12,841 nucleotides of DNA from Isohypsibius dastychi (lineage: Eukaryota > Tardigrada > Eutardigrada > Parachela > Isohypsibiidae). The notes beneath the pieces are model-generated. The model was not told the DNA's origin. It made no database searches and saw nothing but the letters and a program-made list of their open reading frames with translations. Both the position numbers and the translations under genes were made by a program. Below are positions 1-8,354 of this stretch, piece by piece (the stretch's first letter is position 1; every line of letters starts with the position of its first letter). The DNA lies in assembly GCA_034696485.1 (NCBI GenBank), contig JAQIWT010001048.1, positions 1 through 12,841 of the forward strand, in the 5' to 3' direction.

Positions 1-1160
1 TCGATTGATCTTGCTTATCTCATTTCTCATATCGCATAGATGACTTTTGCATCGATCTCACTGAAGATTATTTAGTCGCTCGATTGTCGATTCGCCATAT
101 GTATATCAAATCATAGTGCTTTATTCATAGATTTTTACTAGCCACAATAATAATAACAGAGTCTTCTTCTTCTTTCGCAATATTCTCCCTAGTCATTCAC
201 TAACTACTACTAGAAGTTTCTTCTCCGTGTGCAAAATAAGTATATTTTGAGATGATGATAATAAGCAGAGAGACAGAGAAAGTGTTTTGAACCGACGCAA
301 CTTGTCCTTTCCTTTCGCCCTCTCTCATCTCCTCCCCAACTGTCCTTCTCCTCGGCGAGGTCTGTACTGTGCGTCTCTCATATGATATCTCATGACTATC
401 CTACATAACTGTCAAACATTTTCTCTAAAATAAAAATTTTCTAATTTTTACAAGTCACGGTTTGAGAAAATCAACCAAATATTTTGAACGGAGGCCATTG
501 AGTTGTAGGCGAGCACAAGCCAACGCAGGAACGGTGGAGGAGCTGTGTGTCAAGGCTAAGGGCGGGCAAAGTAGTGGTAAAGCGAGGGCAAGCCAACGCC
601 CTCATTGGTGGATTAGTCTTGCCAAAGTAGGGAAATAGCCAACAGAGCGGAGACCGTGGACGGGATGCGAGTACAAGCCAATGCAGGAAGAGTGGAGCCT
701 TAGCAAAGTCGCGTAAGAGTAGAGGCCCTTGCGAATCGTGGGAAACGAAAGCAAGCCAACGCAAGAGCCCAAAGATCAAAATAGGTGGACAAAAAGCGAG
801 CAATGTCTCCAAGGGTTTACCAATATAGAAAGAAGCAGATTACTTTGGGATAGAACAAGAAGGCGTCTGGAATCATCGATTAATAGTAGCGTAGTCCGGG
901 AATCGCGTTGTCTCTGTCGAGTTGTTCATTGGCTTGTGAGGCCATTGTCTCAAGCGAAAGTCCTGAACACTAAACTTACATAGCCAGAGAAGGCTGAGAA
1001 GTTGGGATTTGAAATTCCGAGGAGTGTGTGTTGCTTAAGTTGTGCTCAAAGGGTGACCTAGAGACTTTAGACGGTTTGCATGTTTATGGTTGGACATATA
1101 ATCCGACTAGCCGGCTCCAGAGCCGATGCTGAGCGGTGAGATTTTGATAGAACTAAACGA
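1..1160. other. Non-coding 5' region upstream of the receptor gene
   Basis: No supported gene. The first 470 bases are AT-rich with polypyrimidine and polypurine patches. Bases about 515-765 hold a degenerate direct repeat, annotated separately. The longest open stretches here lack an ATG start and overlap the repeats. An in-frame TGA at 1137-1139 lies just upstream of the receptor ATG at 1161, so the receptor reading frame does not extend into this region without another splice. The promoter and 5' UTR of the receptor gene should lie in the later part, but I see no convincing TATA box. Confidence 0.6.
515..765 (+). repeat. Degenerate direct repeats built on AAGCCAACGC
   Basis: The core AAGCCAACGC or a close variant occurs at about 517, 590, 636 (tAGCCAACag), 675 (AAGCCAAtGC) and 753. 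The copies at 517 and 675 share a longer flank, ACAAGCCAA(C/T)GCAGGAA followed by GTGGAG, about 158 bp apart. The copies at 590 and 753 are 163 bp apart, so an old unit of about 160 bp with inner sub-repeats fits. A second word, GCAAAGT or GCCAAAGT, recurs near 566, 621 and 703. Copies are diverged and spacing is irregular. No transposase or long terminal repeat structure is seen. Confidence 0.65.
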
Positions 1161-4100
1161 ATGAGGAGACGGAGGTTAATCTGTGGCGCTCTGGCGCATC
1201 TATTAATTTTACTGGGCGCGATCGCGACTATTGCCCAAGCTAAACAAACATATAATGTCCTAACGTTTGTATCAATGACGATCGGAGGCCGACCAATTGC
1301 AGGTAAAGACGTCGTGGCCTCATATGCCGCTTTGATTATCGCGGCGAAACATTTCAATGAGCGAAACTCAAGCATCTTAAATGTATTGGGGACACTTGGA
1401 AGATGTGATGCACAACTCAGACTTTTCGGCGGATTATTCGATGATCAGGTCAAATCAAATGTGGCAATGGCTCACTTGATGCAAGCCGTCTCTAATCATA
1501 CCATTCATTTTCTCAATGGCCCACTTTCCACTGATGTGAGTTTGTTCTGTATGAGCCAGGTTCGCGTGCTAACTAGAAATATTTAGGTTGTCCAAACCGT
1601 GGGAATGACCGCAGGCAGCCTCGGCCTCCCCTTGATATCGTATCAGGCGGCCTCTGAAAAGCTTAGCGATAAAGCTTTGTATCCCACCACCTTTCGTATC
1701 ATTCCAACAGACCTTCAGCCAATTGTGGACCTTGTTCAATTAATCGTCGAGTTTGGCTATGTTTCAATAGGATTGGTCTATACCGCCGCCGGCTACGGCG
1801 AAAATTTTCAGACCCTACTACAGACAGCATGTAGTGCTAGGGGAATTCGGTTGAGCTCCGTTAGCATAACGGCAGGCCAAACACGCGGTCAGGCACTCGA
1901 CTCCAGCATGCTAGAAGCACTTCACTCGCTAGTGGAACAAAAGCGTCAAGTGGTCCTTCGGGCACTCGTTACGGTGGATGAAGAGGTTGCATACGCCAAA
2001 GCGGCTCTGAGGCTCAATTGGACAGTCGGCAAGCTTCACATTACGCGTCCTCAGATCACATTGAAAGATATTTTTAACACCGCTTCTGCGGACGATGCGA
2101 TTTTTCTTCGTCGATTCTACGATGGAACCTTCTCTGTCAGCCAACTTTACAATTCGAGCACCCCCGCTTATCGAAGCTTCGTGCGAGCATGGAAGACGCA
2201 AGATGTCTCGTATGTGAATAGTTTCCTCGCCAGCAAAACGGCACCCAATAACCAATCCTTGTTGTTCCCAGAAGATTACTTTTCGCATTCAGTGGATGGA
2301 TATCTCACGTTTGGAATTGCATACGACTCAATGATCGCTTTAGGACTTGCGGCTTGTGGCTCGTCTTCAAATTTAGTGGAGAATCTGCGAAATGTCAGGT
2401 TCGCGGGCATCTCTGGAAGGATTTGGTTCAACGACAAGCTTAACCGCTACGGGGACATAGATGGCGTTTACACTTTCCTTGAAAACGTTGTCGCCGATCC
2501 GACTGCTCCGATAGGAGTTTCATCTAGAGTTGTTGGGTACGTGCGCGGTGGGAATTGGTCCATCAATAATGCGTTGCTTCGATTCAGCGATGGAACAAGC
2601 ACGCCACCACCCGACACCGATCGCCCGCCTCTAACGATCCATCGAATTTCTTTGGGGTTACGCATCTGGGGGGGAATTGAAGCCGTCCTCGCGCTCATAC
2701 TGTCGCTTGCAAGCTTTGGAAAACTGCTGTTTGAAGCCCGAACTCAGGAGAATTTGAGACTCGCCCACGGGATTGCACATTTAGTCGTGATGTCTCTTGG
2801 TTCCCTCTTTTTGGCCATGTCAATCGGAATGCTCATAATCGAAAGCGATGGAACGTGCATGGCATTTTATTGGCTTTTCTTTTTGGGATTGTGCATGATT
2901 GTTGCCGGTGTTACCGCGGAGGCCGTTCGGATTCGGATTATACGGGGACGTACGCCAATCGCATTATTGGACAACGAATCATCAATGAGTGGGTCGAATA
3001 CGGCGCTGGGCAACAACAACAATGAAAGACGAGTTGTGCGGCCCGTTCAGGCGATTTCGAAACCAACGACGGTCCAATGGGAACCTGAGGCCTTCTTATC
3101 CGGCCCAGACGCGACGAACCTAACTGCATCCGGAATGCCACAACAACCGCCAAATTCCGAGTTCGAGCATCCTGCATGTTCCAGAGATGATATCAAACTT
3201 ATCGGGCTACCGGCAGCGGTGATTGTGGTCCAAACCCTCTCAATCTTCGTTGTGATGTTGTACGTCCAGATCGTCGCCCCCTTGCACTTTGGTCTCGCTG
3301 TCAGTGAACGAGACGCGAATGGATATGCCATTTCCGCGTCTGCAACTTGCATGAGCCTGTTGGAGAAACGAAGTGTGATTTTGACGATCTTTATCACGCT
3401 CATCTGCCTGATCGCCGCCTTTACCGTTGCGGCGCTTGTGGCCGCCCTGTCGATTCGGTCCACTCAAAACTTAAAATTTAGATCTAACAAAGTGGTTATT
3501 ATCGGATTCTGTGAGTTCCAAATATTCTTCACGGGGCTTCCGCTCGCGGTCGCGGTGGCTCAAACAGCCGCAGGAGGGTTCTTGGTCACCACTTCTATCG
3601 CCTTTTCCGGCAGCCTCGTTGTCAGCATTGCACTCATGCTTCCTGTAGCAATTGGTCCTGCGAAGCTCTCACTTCCCTCCCCGAGTGGGCCTCCCTCCGG
3701 AGAGCAAGCAAGTGTAAGAGCAATGCGAAGCGACCTTGATATGCCTCTTACGACGGGCTTGACCGAAGGCAGAAATGTGAGACCATTGTCCGGACCAAGT
3801 ACTCGTGGAACTGGCCTCCATCGGTCTGCAGCGTATCCCGAATATTCAGATGGAGTGGAGCGCAATCATTCGTTGGATGATGATTGGAAGTCAAGCAGCG
3901 ACCCAATGGCGGAAGACTTTAATCCGTCCAAGCAAAATTCGTTTTTTGAACCCCTTGTCACGCACCCTCCGACGAGCACGGACGGTCGCCCGAGGCCCTC
4001 AGCAGGAGGGCTAGGTGCCACCGACTTTGCACGACTGAATGGCCCTCCCAAACGGCTCCCATCATTTGTTGTTTTGCAGCAGTTGCAGGCGACACCGGAC

Positions 4101-4205
4101 AACAGCACCACTCGTTCGGCCATTGCAACGACCACGACAGTTGTTTTGGAGCCAAATTTACGTGGTACCCAGCCCTCTAATGATACGTCAATTGCTCTCG
4201 TCTGA
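1161..4205 (+). CDS. GABA-B-like class C G-protein-coupled receptor (two exons)
   Basis: Predicted 997-residue plasma-membrane receptor, join(1161-1535, 1587-4205). Residues 1-27 are a signal peptide: RRRR, a hydrophobic run, then a likely AQA/K cut. About 28-450 form a Venus-flytrap (periplasmic-binding-like, ANF-receptor) domain; landmarks are GLPLISYQAASEKLSD near 138-153, FRIIPTD near 161-167, FGYVSIGLVY near 181-190 and DGYLTFGIAYDSMIALGL near 362-379. A short linker follows with no cysteine-rich domain, which is the GABA-B rather than the metabotropic glutamate layout. Seven membrane helices lie near 485-507, 521-544, 550-573, 663-686, 721-746, 761-784 and 788-814. Cys549 before helix 3 and Cys713 before helix 5 fit the conserved class C disulfide. 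The second intracellular loop is unusually long, about 90 residues. The C-tail (815-997) is Ser/Pro/Thr-rich and probably disordered. The ligand cannot be inferred. The gene converges on 4545-6317. Confidence 0.9.
1536..1586 (+). other. 51-nt spliceosomal intron in the receptor gene
   Basis: The donor is GTGAGT directly after the GAT codon ending at 1535. The acceptor is TTTAG at 1582-1586. A branch-point-like GCTAAC lies at 1568-1573, 14 nt from the acceptor. The intron is phase 0. Joining the exons restores the continuous flytrap reading ...LSTD-VVQTVGMTAGS..., as expected in ANF-type receptors. The length is a multiple of three and the only in-frame stop is the acceptor TAG itself, so retention would end the protein at 141 residues. 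Confidence 0.9.
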
Positions 4206-4544
4206 TGACCGATTCTGTCTTGCTGATCCTCTCCTCTGTTGTCCAGAAATCCAACTGGACTGTGGCCCTCGAAAGTGATTCTAAGAATCCCAGGAGGATT
4301 GTATTCCTTTCCGAGAGAGTACAGCATGTTTTTAAAATTGGATATTGAAAATGATTTGAAAACCTTATGGCAATTGCAATCGCTTTGTAACTTATCCCTT
4401 TATAAATGTCCTACATGCCGCATGCAAGCATCGGGATGAACTATACATTGTTACACTCAAGGCGAGAACAAGAGGATCTCCGATATTGACTTCGCAGTTT
4501 ACGGTACGGCTGCCTTGCAACCGGATCTCGTCCTCCAGCTAAGA
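4206..4544. other. Convergent intergenic spacer, putative shared 3' UTRs
   Basis: This 339-base spacer lies between the stop codons of two convergent genes. It becomes AT-rich after about 4320, as 3' UTRs often do. A small inverted repeat with 6-bp arms (GATTCT, AGAATC) sits at 4277-4289. I see no clear AATAAA signal for either gene and no supported ORF: short open stretches here read through the end of the receptor gene in other frames. Confidence 0.5.
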
Positions 4545-6317
4545 CTAGTTATCAAGTCCAAGTGCTTTCTTGAGTCCTGTTGCGACGAATTGATCATCTC
4601 CCGCAGCTGAGGGATCGGACAGAATTTTGAGGACGACGTCGCGCTCGTCAAGTACGGCGCCTTTGATCACAGCGCGCTGCTCTTTGGAAATCAAACCGTT
4701 TGAGAACAAAGTCAAAAGCCGCTTGAGACATTGGGCGATCCGAGCACGTTCCTCTCCCGTCGACGAGGTTGCAAACGAGACGATACTTGATGCGCTTGGA
4801 GAGACCGGGACATTTCTCCAGCTTTTCGCTTGATTGCCAGAGACCACGCCTCTCTGGGGTGATGCAAAATCACTGAGAGGAGAAGTTAACGCCGCCGGGG
4901 TGCTGGCTGGTAACGAAGGGGCAGGGGGCCGAATCCTTTGCTTGCCCATCGAACGTGGATAGCTCTCTTCTGAGAAGTGTGATTTCCCAGCGTCTTTTTG
5001 GTTGGTGCTCGATGCCGCAACACTTGCAATCTCCCTAGGGATCCCTTGGCCGCCTGCCAAAATCGTGGAACTCGCAAAATCCTTCGTATGACCAATCAAG
5101 ATGCCTGAATTAGGGGACGATTCCGAGTGCGAATGCGGAGAGGAACTCGGTCGAAGCCATGATGGCAACCTCGCATCACTATGTGGTGTCCCCTGTGACA
5201 TATCCGAGTTGTTTGCTTCGTTAGATTCCTCAACACTTGTTGATCTCGGCGATGCCAACACTACTGTCCTCGGAACAAAGGAGCTCGCAGGTCGCTTTTT
5301 CGTCTCCCTTGGTACTGAAGGATGTTCGTCATTGGCTTCGTGAAGTAGCTCGAGGGAATCACTCGCCTTTAGGCCCAATCCACTCGCCTTTTTCAACTGG
5401 ATCACCCTAGGTTTATTTGGATCGCTGTTAAGCTTAAGGTCGCTCTCGTCAACAAACTCCAGGGAGTTCTTTGGCTTGATTGTGAATTCGCAGCTCGCTT
5501 CATCAAGCAACTCATCAACAGCATCATCATTCGTGATGTTGGATGATTTACCGTTCCCTTTCATCCAAGCATCCTCCGTGGGGAAAAATTTAGTCGAGCT
5601 ACTTGCAACCTCCTTTCCTAGTCTGGACGCTAACGAAAAGCGTTCCTTGCCCGTTGGAGAGGCGTAATTAGCAACGCCATCTTTCTTACTACTTAACACA
5701 TCAACTCGGTTGTCCTTGAATGATTTGGACGACTTGTCCCGTATCGTCGACTCCTTGATAGACTCCTCAACCTGATTCGCCTTTGATATTTGAGATGGTA
5801 TTGCACGTGACGTGAATTGATTTGTTGATTCCTTCTTTACCGGTTGCGCAACTGAGCCGTTCTTGGATATTGTCGATCCGTTTGGCGTCGGCTGCTGCGA
5901 GGACGTTGAACCTCGAGGCGAATGAGAAGTTGTTGAACCGCCGGTAGACGAGGACTGAAGAGTAACGCCAGATGACTGATGCTCACCGCCGGTCTTGACT
6001 GACTGTGCAGACAGTTTCTTCTTCGCTTTGGATTTCTTCTTTCCCGTCTCTGGTCCTGCATCATTCATCGCATCAACACGCGACTGCTCAACAACATCCT
6101 TTGCATTTGAAGGTGCCGCCTTCTCAGCCTCACACAAATCACTAAACTCGTGCCAAGGGCTCCTGGTCGTTGCTGGCGTTGAATTCCGCGTCACATGATC
6201 ACCTTTTACCCCTTTGATTCGTCGCTGGATCATCGCGAGCGTGACGATACCGAAGATGAGCACGGTAGGTGCCAGGAGGCGGCTCGCTCCCGATGATGAG
6301 TCCATTCTGCGCAGCAT
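4545..6317 (-). CDS. Membrane-anchored, Ser-rich disordered protein with C-terminal helical domain
   Basis: A 590-residue protein I do not recognise. The start is the ATG at 6317; Met5 (6305) is an alternative that changes little. A single hydrophobic segment spans about residues 14-30 and is followed at once by QRRIKGVKG, so it is probably an N-terminal membrane anchor with the bulk of the protein in the cytosol. A lysine cluster (KKKSKAKKK) lies near 93-101. Residues about 105-160 are Ser/Thr/Gly low complexity, and most of 160-515 looks disordered. Within it, a nine-residue acidic motif recurs at about 267, 285, 321 and 361. The last 72 residues (about 519-590) look folded and helical, with ARIAQCLKRLLTLFSNGLISKEQ followed by more helix. 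This helix-turn-helix with an 'NGLISKEQ' turn recalls SHOCT-like short C-terminal modules, which is inference only. No intron is needed. The long single frame and composition make it a convincing gene of unknown function. Confidence 0.8.
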   Translation of the reverse strand: MLRRMDSSSGASRLLAPTVLIFGIVTLAMIQRRIKGVKGDHVTRNSTPATTRSPWHEFSDLCEAEKAAPSNAKDVVEQSRVDAMNDAGPETGKKKSKAKKKLSAQSVKTGGEHQSSGVTLQSSSTGGSTTSHSPRGSTSSQQPTPNGSTISKNGSVAQPVKKESTNQFTSRAIPSQISKANQVEESIKESTIRDKSSKSFKDNRVDVLSSKKDGVANYASPTGKERFSLASRLGKEVASSSTKFFPTEDAWMKGNGKSSNITNDDAVDELLDEASCEFTIKPKNSLEFVDESDLKLNSDPNKPRVIQLKKASGLGLKASDSLELLHEANDEHPSVPRETKKRPASSFVPRTVVLASPRSTSVEESNEANNSDMSQGTPHSDARLPSWLRPSSSPHSHSESSPNSGILIGHTKDFASSTILAGGQGIPREIASVAASSTNQKDAGKSHFSEESYPRSMGKQRIRPPAPSLPASTPAALTSPLSDFASPQRGVVSGNQAKSWRNVPVSPSASSIVSFATSSTGEERARIAQCLKRLLTLFSNGLISKEQRAVIKGAVLDERDVVLKILSDPSAAGDDQFVATGLKKALGLDN

Positions 6318-6498
6318 GAAACCCTCGCGATATACCCTGACGACGGAATTCTCCTATCCCCGATAACTCTCGAGCACAACGCCCTTGATCAGGTACGTCA
6401 CCCGGTCTTCGTTAAGAGTCTATAATCAAGCAATTTTCTTCGTTGCACGGCCTCTCGTCCTTGTTCGCCTTTTGTGCGTCCCTTTCAAATCCTCCCAT

Positions 6499-6601
6499 AA
6501 GGCAGACGTGACCTGATCGAACACCGCTTACCTTCAAGGCAGACGTGACGGGACCTGATCGAACACGCAAGTCAATGTCGTGACACGGGACCTGGTCGAA
6601 C
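6499..6601 (+). repeat. Three-copy degenerate tandem repeat, about 38-40 bp period
   Basis: Copy 1 (6499-6524) reads AAGGCAGACGTGA then CCTGATCGAACAC. Copy 2 (6537-6566) has the same two halves with GGGA inserted between them. Copy 3 (about 6577-6601) is diverged: GTCGTGACAC, GGGA, CCTGGTCGAAC. Start-to-start spacing is about 38-40 bp. A further partial GGCAGAC occurs near 6613. The block lies 180-300 bp upstream of the ATG of the gene at 4545-6317, so it is in that gene's probable promoter or 5' UTR. Confidence 0.8.
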
Positions 6602-6798
6602 GGCCTCTCAAACGGCAGACACCTCGAGAACAGAACGAACGGTCTTTGGATTGGACGCACTCCACACACGTCACCAAACTCGTTTATTTTTGAAAACCCC
6701 GCTGTGTTGTCGAAGTCATGACGATAGACTGCTCGATTGTCCAACGAGAGAGCGAGAGAGTCGAAGTCAATCCGCTTGGACGCACAAAGGCAACCCAG

Positions 6799-6813
6799 TA
6801 CTACTACTACTAC
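6799..6813 (+). repeat. (TAC)5 microsatellite
   Basis: Five perfect TAC units in the long intergenic region. Read on the minus strand they would give a short poly-valine run, which argues against the open stretch there being a real protein. Confidence 0.9.
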
Positions 6814-6980
6814 AAGTGAATCAAGGGAGTTGAGGAACTCGCGTATTTGTTGTTCCCTCTGCAAAAGTCTGACTTGAGAAGTCTCAAAATCCTTCCAGAA
6901 CGTTGATAGCTGGGGTTGAAATCCAGCCTGTCTTCAGGAACCTCCTGCTGAGGGAATCAACAGCGCGTCCACATAGAGAG

Positions 6981-6995
6981 GAGAGAGAGAGAGAG
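6981..6995 (+). repeat. GA-dinucleotide microsatellite
   Basis: An alternating GA run of about 15 nt, preceded by another GAGAG tract (6976-6980), in the intergenic region. It may act as a GAGA-type promoter element or be a neutral simple repeat; nothing here decides. Confidence 0.85.
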
Positions 6996-8003
6996 CGATT
7001 CCCCATTGCTGCACATAATCTTAATATTCTGGCGTTCCTCCCTTGATCCTCCTTCTCCTCGTTCGCCATAGCGAGCGAGTTTCGACGAAGGGGGCGGACA
7101 CCCAACCTTACGCATATAGCAACCATATGGCGGCGAAGAACCGGGGGATCATCAGGCCGTCCCACCTGCAAAATCAATCTACTAGGGTCCTTTATGACCT
7201 TGCCTAGGGATCATGGCAGCTTGTGCGACAAAATACCATCGCGGATTTTGGCGCACTATGGCCCGGTAATCGCATGTATGTACGCAAGCACCCGAGCACG
7301 ACGAGAGCATCCCTCCCTTCCAACTCATCAAACATACAGCAGATATGCGCTTGGCAAGGGTTAGTTCCGGGGGCGAGAGGCGGGTTTAGTCGGACTTCAA
7401 AATCAACAAAGGATGTGTCGCTTAGCATACAGTTGTCAACTTTGGGATCATTCATTTAGTGATTTACCGTATCGAGACAACAGAGTACTGTGGTATTTGC
7501 AATACCGAAATGCTTCTAGATTCTCCCAATTGGCGCCATTGGTCAAATGAGTACGTATAACTGCAAGAGACAACCCTTGCAAAGGATGACATGGTCTTTA
7601 GAGAGGATGGCAAGGGAGACGAAATGTGCCGATGGGGGTGAGTGGTCGAGCGCGCGAATGATAGAGGTTAATTAACTGCGGATCGGGAGTTTACATGTGC
7701 GCATGATCGACGCGGCCGTCCATGTGGATGTGAAGGAGCTCAATATAAAGTTATGTATAATGTTGAATGCGCCCTACACAATTTGCTCTAGACCAATCTG
7801 TCTGAAGCGAGATTGAGACTATATGAATCATCGCAGTTAAGCACGAATTCACCAGCATCCCTCTGGTATTAGCAGCAGCATCCATTTGAATTATCGCTTA
7901 GGAATATCTCACTTTAAATAAAAGAGAATGACTATGGACCTTGTACCGATCCGCGTCATCGCCTCCCCTCTACTCTCCCTCGATTCCATCAATCAGCTTG
8001 ATC

Positions 8004-8354
8004 TCAAGCGGATGACGACTCGTATGCAAGAGCAGCCCATCCGCCGATTAGCATGACGCCACCGATTGGAGTGACGGCCCCCAATTTCTTCTGTCCCGTG
8101 AGCACGAGCGCGTACAGGGACCCCGAGAAAACAATCATTCCCGCGAGAAGGAGCTTGTTCGACAGGGGCTGCGGCCCTCTGCTTTGTCGGTGGACCGAGT
8201 TGGCGAAGATTGCGAGCGTGTGGAAGAAATGGTACTGCGAGGCCGTCTTCCAAACCTCAAGCTCCTCTGGCGTGCACCTTCCCTTGAGCGCATGGGCTCC
8301 AAACGCACCCAGGGCGACGGCCAGAGCGCCTGAGGCTGCTGCTAGTTGCTTCAT
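8004..8354 (-). CDS. DUF423/TMEM256 family small membrane protein
   Basis: A 116-residue protein with four hydrophobic helices, the usual length for DUF423 (Pfam PF04241), which includes bacterial YgdD and animal TMEM256. Family landmarks in order: GALAVALGAFGAH (residues 9-21), SQYHFFHTLAIFA (39-51), GMIVFSGSLYALVL (72-85) and LGAVTPIGGVMLIGGWAALAY (91-111). The ATG at 8354 is chosen because it gives the family-typical start. The open frame runs on to 8381 only through a TTG, which is not a plausible eukaryotic start. The molecular function of the family is not established. No signal peptide separate from the first helix and no mitochondrial leader is evident. The protein is complete and without introns. 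It is transcribed divergently from the DUF3456 gene starting at 9131. Confidence 0.93.
   Translation of the reverse strand: MKQLAAASGALAVALGAFGAHALKGRCTPEELEVWKTASQYHFFHTLAIFANSVHRQSRGPQPLSNKLLLAGMIVFSGSLYALVLTGQKKLGAVTPIGGVMLIGGWAALAYESSSA

Larger units (their letters stand above)
6318..8003. other. 1.7-kb intergenic region without a supported gene
   Basis: This region lies upstream of the gene at 4545-6317 and downstream of the DUF423 gene at 8004-8354, both on the minus strand. Open stretches at 6412-6864, 6884-7177 and 7204-7459 lack family-like sequence, several lack an ATG, and two overlap each other on opposite strands. Identifiable content is a degenerate tandem repeat (6499-6601) and short TAC and GA microsatellites. 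From about 7460 to 7980 the sequence is unremarkable. An untranslated RNA or a gene with many small exons cannot be excluded by eye. Confidence 0.5.

Noticed and set aside
471-812. 113-codon open stretch on the minus strand
   Set aside because: It starts with TTG, lies entirely over the degenerate repeat block, and its Leu/Trp recurrences simply mirror the DNA repeats.
6412-6864. 150-codon open stretch on the minus strand
   Set aside because: It begins with TTG and has no ATG until near its end. It contains the TAC microsatellite as poly-Val and covers the tandem repeat, with no family features.
7204-7459. Overlapping open stretches on both strands
   Set aside because: Two opposing open frames of similar length with no recognisable motifs; the plus-strand one starts with GTG. 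Probably chance.
7826-7870. 5S rRNA-like word (CGCAGTTAAGC)
   Set aside because: Only this 11-base word resembles 5S rRNA. The following sequence does not match the conserved 5S core and no closing stem is found.
7917-7922. AATAAA polyadenylation signal on the plus strand
   Set aside because: No plus-strand gene ends upstream of it; the nearest gene is on the other strand.
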